The translations under genes were made by a program, and so were the position numbers. Below the pieces are notes generated by a model. It was not told where the DNA came from and ran no database searches. It worked only from the letters and a program-made list of their open reading frames with translations. A stretch of 64,000 nucleotides of DNA, taken from assembly GCF_019972155.1 (NCBI RefSeq), contig NZ_BOVL01000008.1:233380-297379 (forward strand). The letters run 5' to 3'. This DNA is from Bradyrhizobium sp. RD5-C2. Its GTDB lineage: Bacteria > Pseudomonadota > Alphaproteobacteria > Rhizobiales > Xanthobacteraceae. Shown here in pieces: positions 44,509-53,134 of the stretch; positions within the stretch are counted from its first letter, which is position 1; each line of letters begins with the position of its first letter.

Positions 44509-45468
44509 ATGATGCGGATGAATGATCTGGTCCCGCCCGACGCGGGCGGAATTGACCTGGCAGTGCCCTTCATGCGGGACTTCAACGACCTCTATTTCTT
44601 CGCAGCGGTGGTCAAGCACGAGGGATTCTCGGCCGCGGCGCGCGCGCTCCGTCTGCCGAAGTCCAGGATCAGCCGCCATGTCGCACTGCTGGAAGAGCAG
44701 CTCGGCGTGCGCCTGATCGAACGCTCGACCCGCCGGTTGAGCATCACGGCTATCGGCCGCGACGTCTATCGCCATGCGCAGACCGTGGTCGACGCCGCGG
44801 AGGCTGTCGATGAAGTCGCGTTGCGGATGAAGTCCGAGCCGCAGGGCCTCGTCCGCATCGGCTGCCCGGTCGGCGTGCAGCGGGCGCTGGCGCCGAAACT
44901 ACCGGAGCTGTTCGCCAAATATCCGCGGCTGCGGGCGCAATTCCTCATCACCAACCGGCCGATCAATCTGATCGAGGAGCAGGTCGACGTCGCCATTCGC
45001 ATCCGCGACAGCCTCGATACAGACAGCGAGATGCAGATGCGCAGGATCGGGACCAGCCGCAGGCTGCTGGTCGCGAGCCCGGCCCTGCTCAAGGCGCACG
45101 GCGCGCCCAAGGCGGCGAGCGATCTCGCGGCGCTGCCGATCCTCGATGCCACGGAAACGCAGGGCGTGCGGACATGGGAGCTGTCAGGCCCACGTGGACA
45201 AAAGGCCTCGGTCGCCGTCGAGCCGAAGATCTCGGCGGGTGACTTCACCATCCTCATTCACGCAGCCGAGGCCGGGCTCGGCATCGCACTGCTGCCCGAG
45301 CTTCAATGTCAGGCCGCAATCAGCGAAGGCAAACTGGTCCGCGTTCTGCCGGACTGGAGCGCCAGGGAAGGCATCATCCATCTGGTGTTTCCATCCCGGC
45401 GCGGCATGCTGCCCGGCGTTCGCGCCACCATCGATTTCCTGGCCACCGCGCTCAAGGCGCAGCTCTAG
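44509..45468 (+). CDS. LysR-family transcriptional regulator
   Basis: A 319-residue regulator. The N-terminal helix-turn-helix is FNDLYFFAAVVKHEGFSAAARALRLPKSRISRHVALLEEQLGVRLIERSTRRLSIT; the effector domain follows from residue 110. The usual LysR start would be the Met at 44572, but ATG codons at 44509, 44512 and 44518 are in frame or near a GGGA site, so the first 21 residues may or may not be translated. The CrgA/YafC-like sequence type often governs oxidoreductase and DoxX genes. It is a candidate regulator of the divergent doxX-like gene. Confidence 0.9.
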   Translation: MMRMNDLVPPDAGGIDLAVPFMRDFNDLYFFAAVVKHEGFSAAARALRLPKSRISRHVALLEEQLGVRLIERSTRRLSITAIGRDVYRHAQTVVDAAEAVDEVALRMKSEPQGLVRIGCPVGVQRALAPKLPELFAKYPRLRAQFLITNRPINLIEEQVDVAIRIRDSLDTDSEMQMRRIGTSRRLLVASPALLKAHGAPKAASDLAALPILDATETQGVRTWELSGPRGQKASVAVEPKISAGDFTILIHAAEAGLGIALLPELQCQAAISEGKLVRVLPDWSAREGIIHLVFPSRRGMLPGVRATIDFLATALKAQL

Positions 45469-45497
45469 CTCCGCCGGCGTGCAGCGATCCTGCACGC

Positions 45498-46781
45498 TCA
45501 AACCCGGCTCAATGCCTGCGCGATGTCGGCGACCAGATCGGATGGATGCTCGATCCCGATCGAGAGCCGGATCGTCGTATCCAGCACCCCGATCTTCTTC
45601 CTGATGTCGGCCGGCACGCCGGAATGCGTCATCGTGGCCGGCAGGCTCGCGAGCGACTCGGTGCCGCCCAGGCTCACCGCGAGCTTGAATATCTGCAAGC
45701 TGTTGAGGAATTTCTCCGCCGCCTGCTGCCCGCCGACGATGTCGAACGAGAAGGTCGAGCCGGCGCCGGCGCTCTGGCTTGCGAACACACGCCCCGCCGG
45801 CGACGCCGCGTCGTGATGGCCGAGATATTGCACCTGCGCCACCTTGGGATGGTCGCGCAGATAGTCGGCGACGATGTGCGCATTGCGGTCGGCCTTCTCC
45901 ATGCGCAGGCTGAGCGTTTCCAGCGAACGGCTGATCATCCAGCAGGAATGCGGATCGAGCTGGGTGCCGATCGCGCCGCGCAACGCCTTGACGTCCTTCA
46001 TAAGCTTCTTCGAGCCGAGCGCCGCGCCCGCGATCAGATCGGAGTGGCCGCCGACATATTTGGTCAGCGAGTACAGCGAAAGGTCCGCGCCGTGCTCGAT
46101 CGGGCGCTGAAACACCGGCCCGAGCAGCGTGTTGTCGCAGGCGATGATCGGGGTAAAGCCCTGCGCCTTGCCGATCGCGTCGGCGACGCGCCTTGTGAGC
46201 GCGATATCGACCTGGCCGTTGGTCGGATTGGCCGGCGTCTCGATGAAGATCATCGCGACGCGGCCCTTCTTCATCGCCTCGTCGGCGGCAGCGCGGACGA
46301 TGGTCTCGTCGAGGCCGTCGGCAAAGCCGACCGCGCCGATCGAAAACCCCGCCAGCGTCCTGGTGAACAGCGTCTCCGTGCCGCCATAGAGCGGCTGCGA
46401 ATGCAGGATGACGTCGCCGGGCCGCGCGAAGGCCAGCACCGAGGTCGAGATCGCTGACATACCCGATGAGAACAGCGCGCAGCTCTCGGTGCGCTCATAG
46501 ATCGCGAGCCGGTCCTCGACGATCTCACTGTTCGGATGATTGAAGCGCGAATAGACCAGCCCCGCTCCCATGCCTTCCGGAGGCTCGCGCCGGCCCGCAA
46601 CGAAATCGAAGAAGTCCTTGCCGTCCTCGGCGGTCCGGAACACGAAGGTCGAGGTCAAAAATACCGGCGGCTTGACGGCGCCTTCCGATAGCTGCGGATC
46701 GTAGCCGTAATTCAGCATCTGGGTTTCCGGATGCAGCAGGTGGTTGCCGATGTGGGTTCTGGACGGAAACGGTTTGACCAC
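45498..46781 (-). CDS. Cystathionine gamma-synthase family PLP enzyme
   Basis: A 427-residue Cys/Met-metabolism PLP-dependent enzyme. The best start is GTG 46781 ([12 protein letters not shown]), with AAGGAG 7 bases upstream; an open frame runs 30 codons further but lacks a site. Motifs: [55 protein letters not shown], the PLP lysine in [21 protein letters not shown] and the C-terminal [21 protein letters not shown]. It could form or break C-S bonds (cystathionine synthase, lyase or methionine gamma-lyase); the reaction is not settled by sequence. It converges on the LysR gene. Confidence 0.92.
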   Translation of the reverse strand: MVKPFPSRTHIGNHLLHPETQMLNYGYDPQLSEGAVKPPVFLTSTFVFRTAEDGKDFFDFVAGRREPPEGMGAGLVYSRFNHPNSEIVEDRLAIYERTESCALFSSGMSAISTSVLAFARPGDVILHSQPLYGGTETLFTRTLAGFSIGAVGFADGLDETIVRAAADEAMKKGRVAMIFIETPANPTNGQVDIALTRRVADAIGKAQGFTPIIACDNTLLGPVFQRPIEHGADLSLYSLTKYVGGHSDLIAGAALGSKKLMKDVKALRGAIGTQLDPHSCWMISRSLETLSLRMEKADRNAHIVADYLRDHPKVAQVQYLGHHDAASPAGRVFASQSAGAGSTFSFDIVGGQQAAEKFLNSLQIFKLAVSLGGTESLASLPATMTHSGVPADIRKKIGVLDTTIRLSIGIEHPSDLVADIAQALSRV

Positions 46782-47027
46782 GGCCAGTCTCCTTGTCTCG
46801 AGGGATCGCCGCATCGGCTGATCCATAAGAATCTGCCGCAAGCATACTCCACCTTTGCGCCATTCCGCCAAAACACTGCATCGAACACTCTGGATAACGA
46901 ACGACCGGCGTGCGCCCGCGCCGCCGGCCGTCCGAAAACCTCGTATCGTGCGTGCGTGATGTCACTTAGCTGAAGACATCAGGACCGATCGCCGGCGCGG
47001 GCTGCTCACGCTGCGGTGAATACGCCG

Positions 47028-47288
47028 CTACCAGCTGCGATCCACATTGCGCACCTCGCCGGTCCGCGCATCGACATCGACCTGCATCCAGCGGCCGAGC
47101 CGGTCACGGCCCTCGACTTCCCACTCGTCGCCGAGGAACTGGGTGTTGGATACCGTCACGACGCCGAGATTGGTCGCGACGTCGAGGGCTGCCTCCATCG
47201 AGATCTGGCTGCCGGAATCATAGGCCATCACCGGCGTCGCTGCGCCGATCGCCAACGCCGCAATGGCGGGAATAATCAAGCTTCGCAT
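47028..47288 (-). CDS. Small exported PepSY-like protein
   Basis: An 86-residue protein with an excellent ribosome-binding site (GAGGAGT). The signal peptide ends at VMA. The mature 65 residues are one PepSY-type unit: ISMEAALDVATNLGVVTVSNTQFLGDEWEVEGRDRLGRWMQVDVDARTGEVRNVDR. Such periplasmic proteins are thought to inhibit proteases or bind ligands; this one lacks any second domain. It is monocistronic. Confidence 0.85.
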   Translation of the reverse strand: MRSLIIPAIAALAIGAATPVMAYDSGSQISMEAALDVATNLGVVTVSNTQFLGDEWEVEGRDRLGRWMQVDVDARTGEVRNVDRSW

Positions 47289-47417
47289 CAGTCACTCCTC
47301 ATGGAACGGGATGTCATGCCGCATAAACGAGCGGCGCACCCGATCAGTTCCGACAACAGGGATGACGAAGCAGCGTGAAACTTCGGCAGTTGCGGCAATT
47401 TGGTGGCAGTTTTGGTT

Positions 47418-48167
47418 TCACGGACGCCCGCCGCGCGGCTTGCGCGTTGCCTTCTTCCACATCCGGAATCCACCCTCGAACGCGTTGGCGTTGTCGCCGA
47501 ACCTCACCTTCGGCGGCGGGTTGTCGACCTTGTCGGCATTGCCGCCGCCGAGCACGATGTAGTCGGGCTCCAGCGCCGCCGACAGCCGTGCGATGACGTC
47601 GTCGACGCTCTTGCGCCATTTCTTCCGGCCGCGCCGCTCGAGGCCGGCGGCGCCGACATAGTCCTCGAACGTCCCGTCCTTGCGATAGGGCAAATGACCG
47701 AGCTCCATCGGCTCGTAGATTCCTTCCACGATCATCGCCGAGCCAAGCCCGGTGCCGAGACCGAGAAACAACATCCGTCCGCCCTGATAGCTGCCGATCG
47801 CCTGCATCAGCGCATCGTTGACGACCTTTACCGGCCGGCCGAACGCGCTGTGAAAATCGAAGCCGGCCCAGCCGCGGCCGAGATTGTGCGGCTCCGTCAA
47901 CGGACGGTCGTGAACCACCGGTCCGGGATAGCCGATCGAGATCACGTCATAGGACCAGTCCCTGGTCAGCGCCATGACCTGCCGCACCATCTCGGTGGCG
48001 GACAGCGTTGGACCCGACTCGAATTCGCGCTTGATGCGCTCCTTGTCGGTCATGACCTTCACATGCGTGCCGCCGATGTCGATCGCCAGCACCGTCCGGC
48101 GCGACGCGGGCTTTGCCGCCTTCCTGCTTGTTCGCTTGCCAGCCTTCTTGTTGGACTTCTTGGCCAT
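47418..48167 (-). CDS. ROK-family sugar kinase, polyphosphate glucokinase-like
   Basis: A 249-residue cytoplasmic kinase. The N-terminal 20 residues are Lys/Arg-rich (AKKSNKKAGKRTSRKAAK). The phosphate motif is LAIDIGGTHVKVMTD; later ones are ISIGYPGPVVHDRP, the catalytic Asp in VVNDALMQAIGSY, and FLGLGTGLGSAMI with LELGHL-type MELGHLPYRKDGTFED. The zinc-binding Cys cluster of other ROK kinases is absent, as in polyphosphate/ATP glucokinases. The basic tail (WKKATRKPRGGRP) is unusual and might help polyphosphate binding; that is speculative. Confidence 0.88.
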   Translation of the reverse strand: MAKKSNKKAGKRTSRKAAKPASRRTVLAIDIGGTHVKVMTDKERIKREFESGPTLSATEMVRQVMALTRDWSYDVISIGYPGPVVHDRPLTEPHNLGRGWAGFDFHSAFGRPVKVVNDALMQAIGSYQGGRMLFLGLGTGLGSAMIVEGIYEPMELGHLPYRKDGTFEDYVGAAGLERRGRKKWRKSVDDVIARLSAALEPDYIVLGGGNADKVDNPPPKVRFGDNANAFEGGFRMWKKATRKPRGGRP

Positions 48168-48234
48168 CGATCCACTCTCCCGCGTGCGCTAAGTGGAGCA
48201 GAGAAACGTGCCACACGCCACAGCTCCGTTCTAC

Positions 48235-48313
48235 ATCTGACTCCAATTTGTTCGCAAAGAACGAATCGGAATCGAGAAAATCAGCGCGACTCAAGCATTA
48301 ACAGGACGTATGC
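48235..48313 (+). repeat. Dispersed 80-bp repeat, copy A
   Basis: ATCTGACTCCAATTTGTTCG, then CAAAGAACGAATCGGAATCG, and an end resembling TTAACAGGACGTATGCA. It is the same element as copies B (48454-48533) and C (50423-50502), all in the same orientation. Confidence 0.88.
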
Positions 48314-48453
48314 ATCCGCCGCATCGGAGGAGCCGATGTTGTACCGGGATGGGATAATTGCTCCCGGCGCGGAATATCTCCGCGCATTTCGAGTGCATTG
48401 CGTTCGATCGCTTCAGCGATCAAGCGAGGACTCGCATCACAATCACGTTCCCT

Positions 48454-48533
48454 ATCCGACTCCAGTTTGTTCGCGGGGAACGAATCAGAATCGAAAAATC
48501 AGCACGAAGCGATTCTTAACAAGACGTTTGCGC
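48454..48533 (+). repeat. Dispersed 80-bp repeat, copy B
   Basis: ATCCGACTCCAGTTTGTTCG, then CGGGGAACGAATCAGAATCG, ending TTAACAAGACGTTTGCGC. It is the least conserved of the three copies in the middle part. It lies just after the 3' end of the LysR gene at 48559. Confidence 0.88.
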
Positions 48534-48558
48534 AAGGGTTGCGGTCACGCGAAGATTG

Positions 48559-49497
48559 TCATCGCCCGTGCTTTGCGCGGGGCCGTTTGCTGCCGCGCCC
48601 TGCGTGCCGCGCGAGCCGCCACTCTTCGAGGTGAAACCAAAGCGCTTCCGCGACCGGTCCGTGCGCATGCTGCCGATGGCGGATCGCCGCCAGGTGTTCC
48701 TCGCGGCCCGGAAAATTCGGTCCCGCGATGCTGATCAGTCGGCCATCCCTGAGTTCATCCTCGATCAGCCACGCCGGCAGATGGCCCCAGGCCAGACGAT
48801 GCAGGATCAGCTCCTTCTTCATCATCTCATCCGGCACGGTACAGCGATGGGCGCCGTCGATCAGGAAGAAGCTTTCCGATGACGATTGCCGCGCCGTGTC
48901 ACGGATCACGCACTGCGTGAAGGGACGCATCTGCTCCGGCGTGATCTTCTTCGTCCACGCGAATGGCAGAAACCCGGGAGCGACAACCGGCACCATCGCC
49001 GTGGTCGAAAGCTCGATCCGTTCGAAGCGCGGATCGGACGGGTCCGCGCGATGAAACACGAGGTCGGCGTTATCGTCGATCAGGCGCTCGATCGGTCCCC
49101 CGACGGCCTCATATTCCAGATGCAGGCGCGTGTTGGGATATTTGGCAAAGAACCCCGAGAGCATTTGCAGGACCGGCGGCCGTGGACAGAGGTCACCGAT
49201 GACGACGCGCAGGGCAACCTCTTCGCCGCTCACAAGCTGGTCCGCATAGGTCTGCAGCAGATCGAGTTCGCGCAACGTCAGGCGCGTGCGCTCGTGAAAC
49301 GTCCGCCCCGCGTCCGTCAGCCCAACGCGGTATCCACTGCGGTCGAACAGCGTGAGGCCGAGCTGCTGCTCGAGGCGGGCGACCGCCGCGAACACCGACG
49401 GGTGCGAGCGGTTCAGGGCGGCGCCGGCAGCCTGGAAGCTGCCCTTGGTCGCCACCGCGTCGAAGCACCGCAGATCGTGGAGTTTGATCCGATCCAT
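48559..49497 (-). CDS. LysR-family transcriptional regulator
   Basis: A 312-residue regulator: DNA-binding domain MDRIKLHDLRCFDAVATKGSFQAAGAALNRSHPSVFAAVARLEQQLGLTLFDRSGYRVGLTDAGRTFHERT, then a periplasmic-binding-protein-like effector domain (LRVVIGDLCPRPPVLQMLSGFF). It diverges from the enol-lactonase-like hydrolase with 115 bases between them, the typical arrangement for a regulator and its target. The C-terminus (LARHAGRGSKRPRAKHGR) is basic and extended. Confidence 0.92.
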   Translation of the reverse strand: MDRIKLHDLRCFDAVATKGSFQAAGAALNRSHPSVFAAVARLEQQLGLTLFDRSGYRVGLTDAGRTFHERTRLTLRELDLLQTYADQLVSGEEVALRVVIGDLCPRPPVLQMLSGFFAKYPNTRLHLEYEAVGGPIERLIDDNADLVFHRADPSDPRFERIELSTTAMVPVVAPGFLPFAWTKKITPEQMRPFTQCVIRDTARQSSSESFFLIDGAHRCTVPDEMMKKELILHRLAWGHLPAWLIEDELRDGRLISIAGPNFPGREEHLAAIRHRQHAHGPVAEALWFHLEEWRLARHAGRGSKRPRAKHGR

Positions 49498-49515
49498 TGT
49501 CCATAACTCCGACAG

Positions 49516-49529
49516 AGATTGATCGATCT
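49516..49529. promoter_or_regulatory. Candidate LysR-type binding site
   Basis: AGATTGATCGATCT is a near-perfect dyad with one mismatch in the LysR/hydrolase spacer, 18 bases from the LysR start. It fits the form of LysR half-sites, but its sequence alone does not prove binding. Confidence 0.35.
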
Positions 49530-49612
49530 TAGTAATTTTATCTGCGGAGCGCGAGCCCTAGCCTGGCGCGACGCGAAGCCGTCGGCTTCGACCAGCACAA
49601 AGAATTGACGAC

Positions 49613-50413
49613 ATGAGCGGCGATCGACACTTCACGACGACGGACGGCTGCCGGATTGCGTACCGGATCGACGGTCCGGACGATCGGCCGGTGCTCGCAC
49701 TGTCGAACTCGATCGCCACCAACCTGCATATGTGGGACCGCTCAGTGCCGGCGCTCAGCCGGTGCTTCCGCCTGCTCCGCTACGACACCCGCGGTCACGG
49801 CGGTTCGGACGCGCCGGTGGGCGCCTATTCGATGGACCGGCTCGGCCGCGACGTGGTCGAATTGCTCGACGCCCTTTCGATCGATCGTGCGCACTTCCTC
49901 GGCCTGTCGCTCGGCGGATTCATCGGGCAATGGCTCGGCATCTTCGCGCCTGAGCGCATCGATCGCCTGATTCTCTCGAACACCGCGTCCCATCTTGCGT
50001 CGGAGCTGCCGTTTGACGACCAGATCCGCGCCGTGCTGGCGGCCAGGGATATGGACGGAATCGCTGACGGCTTCATGCGCAACTGGTTTCCCGCGACGAC
50101 GCTGGCTGCGCCGAACCAGATTGTCGACGAATTCCGCAGCATGGTGCTCACCACTGCGCCGCGCGGCCTCGCCGGCTGTTACGCCGCGCTGCGCGATGTT
50201 GATTTTCGCCGGGCAATCTCGCTGATCGCAGCGCCAACCTTGGTCATCGGCGGCGAGAGCGACACCGTCACGCGGGCCAGTCACAGCGAAGCGATCGCGG
50301 CGACCATCGCCAATGCAAAGCTCGTTCTGCTGCCCGGCGTTCACATTCTCAATGTCGAGCAGGCGGATCGATTCAACTATGAAGTTGCGAGCTTCCTGCA
50401 AGGCACACCCTAA
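49613..50413 (+). CDS. Alpha/beta hydrolase, 3-oxoadipate enol-lactonase-like
   Basis: A 266-residue cytoplasmic hydrolase of the PcaD type: LALSNSIATNLHMWD (oxyanion segment), LLRYDTRGHGGSDAP, nucleophile Ser in FLGLSLGGFIGQWLG, Asp in IGGESDTVT, and His in LPGVHILNVEQADRFN. PcaD opens the enol-lactone to 3-oxoadipate in protocatechuate breakdown. No other pca genes adjoin, so it may be a paralogue with another substrate. The divergent LysR gene is the likely regulator. It is bounded by repeat copies B and C. Confidence 0.86.
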   Translation: MSGDRHFTTTDGCRIAYRIDGPDDRPVLALSNSIATNLHMWDRSVPALSRCFRLLRYDTRGHGGSDAPVGAYSMDRLGRDVVELLDALSIDRAHFLGLSLGGFIGQWLGIFAPERIDRLILSNTASHLASELPFDDQIRAVLAARDMDGIADGFMRNWFPATTLAAPNQIVDEFRSMVLTTAPRGLAGCYAALRDVDFRRAISLIAAPTLVIGGESDTVTRASHSEAIAATIANAKLVLLPGVHILNVEQADRFNYEVASFLQGTP

Positions 50414-50422
50414 CTGTTCTCC

Positions 50423-50502
50423 ATCCGACTCCTTTTTGTTCGCAAAGAACGAATCGGAATCAGACAAATCGGCGCGGCGCAAATCTTAACAACAGGTTTG
50501 CG
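50423..50502 (+). repeat. Dispersed 80-bp repeat, copy C
   Basis: ATCCGACTCCTTTTTGTTCG, then CAAAGAACGAATCGGAATC, ending TTAACAACAGGTTTGCG. It starts 9 bases after the hydrolase stop, in the same orientation as copies A and B. Confidence 0.88.
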
Positions 50503-50523
50503 ATCTCGATGTCGATCGACTTT

Positions 50524-50601
50524 GTAGGGCGATTGGCCGAAGGCGTGATCCGCCGCCCATCTAACGAAGATGGCGGGTTACGCTTCGCTAACCCGCCCTA
50601 C
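50524..50601. repeat. GTAGGGCGG inverted-repeat element, 78 bp (copy 2)
   Basis: It begins GTAGGGCGATTGGCCGAAG and ends TTCGCTAACCCGCCCTAC; its length equals copy 1 at 39034. Its right 24 bases are the last codons and stop of the PaiB-like gene. Confidence 0.9.
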
Positions 50602-51243
50602 GCGATCACCCTCATACGCAAGCCCAGGCCGCAGCGCGCGCATCTTCTCCGCCAGCCTGTGGCTTGAGGTCTCCGCCGCATGCGCGAGCCGGTTGACGAG
50701 CGCGACATAGTCAGCATCGCTCTTGTGCTGGTTGAGCTTCGACTGGCCCTCGATCTGGTCGACGACGAGGTCGATCACCCTGATCCCCGCCAGCATCGCC
50801 TCGCGCTTGCCGGGCTCCATCTGGGTGAGGTCCCAGGGCTGCTTCGGCAGCCGCGCCTCGGAAGCCGCGAGCAGCGCGTCGCCATGGCCGCGGTTTTCCC
50901 CGAGATCGCGCAGATGCGCAACACCGGACAAATGCACCGCCTCGTAGAGCCAGGTGGAGACGTTATCGCGCGAGACGTACCAGTCGTTCGAGATGTAGGC
51001 GTCGTCGCCGGGCACGATCAGCAGGAATCGCCTGACGCCGTCGGCGAGTTCGAGCAGCGGATTGTTCGCGGTGAGATGGATCTGCACGATCGCGCGATCG
51101 TCGCGCCGCTCGATCACGAACGGCACATGGGATGCCCGCGGGCCGCGCGCATCGGCGGCGACGATGGCGCCGAAGCCGCGCGCCGCCGCAAAGGCCAGCG
51201 CGCGGTCGTCCTCGATACGAAATTGGGGACGGAGGATGTGCAT
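50578..51243 (-). CDS. FMN-binding negative regulator, PaiB family
   Basis: A 221-residue protein with the PaiB pattern: MHILRPQFRIEDDRALAFAAARGFGAIVAADARGPRASHVPFVIE, then LTANNPLLELADG, LLIVPGDDAYISNDWYV, VSTWLYEAVHLSGVAHL and LVVDQIEGQSKLNQHKSDADY. PaiB-type proteins bind FMN and are described as repressors of sporulation and protease genes in Bacillus; in Rhizobiales the role is unclear. The last 8 residues (RVGRVSEA) and the stop codon are encoded inside the repeat element at 50524, so the native C-terminus was probably replaced when the repeat landed. Confidence 0.88.
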   Translation of the reverse strand: MHILRPQFRIEDDRALAFAAARGFGAIVAADARGPRASHVPFVIERRDDRAIVQIHLTANNPLLELADGVRRFLLIVPGDDAYISNDWYVSRDNVSTWLYEAVHLSGVAHLRDLGENRGHGDALLAASEARLPKQPWDLTQMEPGKREAMLAGIRVIDLVVDQIEGQSKLNQHKSDADYVALVNRLAHAAETSSHRLAEKMRALRPGLAYEGDRVGRVSEA

Positions 51244-51328
51244 GGCGGCGGCGCTCGCGGCTGGAGGGAGACAACCCAGCGAAGCTAGCGCAACTTTTGC
51301 CGGAGATCACCGCCATGCACCATCCGGC

Positions 51329-51571
51329 TCAGCAGATCATGGCATTGTCGCCGTGATCGCAGACGCCGCCGGGCTGGTCCCGGGGCAGCGTTTCGAGCTC
51401 GCCGAAGCGCGGCACCGCCATCCGCGGCAGCCCGCCGTTCCAGCGGCCGGTGGCCGCGGCATGCCCCTTCACCAACGCGGATGGGCCGGCCGGGACTTCG
51501 CGCGCCATGGCCGATGTCGCCAGCATGGCCAGCGCGAGCAAACTCGCCGCAACGTGTTTGATCGTGGTCAT
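51329..51571 (-). CDS. Small exported hypothetical protein, 80 aa
   Basis: The ATG at 51571 has CAGGAGAC upstream. A signal peptide (KHVAASLLALAMLATSAMA) is followed by a 55-residue mature chain rich in Pro, Gly and Arg and ending GGVCDHGDNAMIC, with two Cys that could pair. No family is recognised. It lies downstream of nothing obvious on its strand; the PaiB-like gene starts 86 bases away and reads in the same direction. Confidence 0.65.
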   Translation of the reverse strand: MTTIKHVAASLLALAMLATSAMAREVPAGPSALVKGHAAATGRWNGGLPRMAVPRFGELETLPRDQPGGVCDHGDNAMIC

Positions 51572-52075
51572 CGAGCGTCTCCTGCTGGATTCAACAGGAT
51601 CGGACCATCTCGCCGGCCTGCTGAAGCGTTTTCGCTAGAACCATGACGGGCGGCGCCACCCGATTATTCCGCGAGGACGCAGTGAATTTGCCTGTGCTGC
51701 GGCTCGGTTCGACACATTCGATTGATCGGAGCGTGACCGCCGGGACCGGAGGTTCGCGCGGCCTCAACCGAGCTGGCCTGCGCGCAAGTCAAATCCGGTG
51801 CGAGAGCTGCGACAAAAAACAACCCGACGGGCAACTCATTCGACGTCGTCCTGGCGAAAGCCAGGACCCATTACCCCGAATGAGACTGGTTGCGCGATGC
51901 TGGGGCCGCGATCCCGTCCATTATCAAATGCGGTGGTTATGGGTCCTGGCTTTCGCCAGGACGACATTGGTGTGCGAGGCACCCGTCCCGTCATCCCTGC
52001 GCAAAGCCACGATGCACCGTTGAACTCGCGCCAACTCGCGGGTTACGCTGCCACCAATCTCACGGAAGGATCACC
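51572..52075. other. Intergenic region with a long-armed inverted repeat
   Basis: 504 bases without a supported gene. It contains the element at 51845-51965. The left 270 bases show no recognisable feature beyond the promoter needed for the small exported protein on the minus strand. Confidence 0.6.
51845..51965. repeat. Inverted-repeat element (GTCGTCCTGGCGAAAG type), 121 bp
   Basis: The ends are perfect 26-base inverted copies: GTCGTCCTGGCGAAAGCCAG at the left, reading into GACCCA, and its complement ending at 51965. Each arm itself holds the small palindrome CCTGGCGAAAGCCAGG. This is another intergenic family typical of Bradyrhizobium-like genomes; one copy is in the window. Confidence 0.88.
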
Positions 52076-52249
52076 ATGAACGGCAACCGATATTATGGCG
52101 TCCGCGTCGAGGGCGCGAAATACGGCGTGGGGTTCGGCTCGGCGCTGGCGATTGCGATCTCCTACACCAAGAACCATTCGATCCTGTGGGCGATCATCCA
52201 CGGTATCCTGGGTTGGCTCTACGTGATCTACGCCGCGCTGTTCGGGTGA
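52076..52249 (+). CDS. Small membrane protein, 57 aa
   Basis: The ATG at 52076 has GGAAGGA upstream. A polar start (MNGNRYYGVRVEGAKYGVGF) is followed by a hydrophobic C-terminal half (GSALAIAISYTKN, ILWAIIHGILGWLYVIYAALF) with two likely membrane passes. Short proteins ending ILWAIIHGILGWLYVIYYAL are common in Bradyrhizobium and Rhodopseudomonas; function is unknown. It ends 10 bases before pdxY, so they may share a transcript. Confidence 0.75.
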   Translation: MNGNRYYGVRVEGAKYGVGFGSALAIAISYTKNHSILWAIIHGILGWLYVIYAALFG

Positions 52250-52259
52250 TGCGGACAAT

Positions 52260-53117
52260 ATGACCGTCATCTCGATCCAGTCACAGGTCGCCTGGGGCCA
52301 TGTCGGCAACAGCGCGGCCACCTTTCCGATCCAGCTGCACGGCATCGACGTCGTCGCGGTGCCGACCACGCTGCTGAGCAACCGGCCCGGCTATCCGACC
52401 ATCCGCGGACGGGTGCTCGATGTGCAGCTGGTCGCCGACCTCTTGCGCGGCGTCGAGGAGCGCGGCGCCGTTGCGGCCGCGCGGATGATCCTGTCCGGCT
52501 ATCTCGGCTCGGCCGACATCGCCATGGATGTCGCCGACTTCGTCGCCCGCGCGAAGGCGGAGAACCCGGCCCTGCTCTATTGCTGCGATCCCGTGCTTGG
52601 CGATCGTGATCGCGGCATGTTCGTGCGCGCGGACATCCCGCCGCTGGTGCGCGACCAGCTCTGTCCGCTGGCTGACATCATCACGCCCAACCATTTCGAG
52701 TTCGAATTCCTCTGCGGCGCTCGCGTGACCACGACCGATGCCGTCATCGCGCAGGCGCGCGCGCTGATGGCGCGGGGGCCTGCGACCATCGTCATCACCA
52801 GCGCCGAGCTTGCCGGCACGCCCCACAGCGAGATCGAGACGCTGGCGATCGAGCCCACGGGAGCGTGGCGCGTGCGCACCCCGCGCGTGCCGATCAGCCC
52901 GTCCGGTACCGGCGACCTGTTCGCCGCGCTGTTCGTCGCCGCCCGCGCGCGCGGCCTGGCGACGCCGGAGGCGCTCAGCCACGCCGCCTCGGGTATCCAC
53001 GGCGTGCTGGTGCGCACGGCGGAGCGAGGAACCGAGGAAATGCGCATTGTCGAAAGCGCCGAGGTGATGCTTGATCCGAAGCCACGCTTCGCGGCGGTCG
53101 CCATCCCTGCATCCTGA
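52260..53117 (+). CDS. pdxY: Pyridoxal kinase
   Basis: Phosphorylates pyridoxal to PLP in the salvage pathway (cytoplasm). 285 residues, normal length. Motifs: ISIQSQVAWGHVGNSAATFPIQLHGIDVVAVPTTLLSNRPGYPTIRG, LSGYLGSADIAMDVADFV, CDPVLGDRDRGMFVRADI, ITPNHFEFEFLCG and the anion hole SPSGTGDLFAALF with the catalytic Asp. It is followed by an RhtB-type exporter 17 bases later and csaA beyond; the three are probably one transcript. Confidence 0.94.
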   Translation: MTVISIQSQVAWGHVGNSAATFPIQLHGIDVVAVPTTLLSNRPGYPTIRGRVLDVQLVADLLRGVEERGAVAAARMILSGYLGSADIAMDVADFVARAKAENPALLYCCDPVLGDRDRGMFVRADIPPLVRDQLCPLADIITPNHFEFEFLCGARVTTTDAVIAQARALMARGPATIVITSAELAGTPHSEIETLAIEPTGAWRVRTPRVPISPSGTGDLFAALFVAARARGLATPEALSHAASGIHGVLVRTAERGTEEMRIVESAEVMLDPKPRFAAVAIPAS

Positions 53118-53134
53118 CATCCGGGACACGTTTC

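Larger units (their letters stand above)
48168..48558. other. Intergenic region with two dispersed repeat copies
   Basis: 391 bases with no supported gene. Most of it is repeat copies A (48235-48313) and B (48454-48533). Short open frames through them (for example a reading with DSDSFFANK on the minus strand) come from the repeat itself. Confidence 0.65.

Noticed and set aside
46782..47027. SAM-II type riboswitch ahead of the PLP enzyme
   Set aside because: The upstream bases contain none of the conserved SAM-II pseudoknot sequence.
48235..50502. Short peptides with DSDSFFANK read through the 80-bp repeats
   Set aside because: The frames exist because the repeat sequence is shared; starts and ribosome-binding sites are not conserved among copies.
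39034..50601. CRISPR array
   Set aside because: The repeats are isolated inverted elements of 53 to 121 bases without regular spacers.
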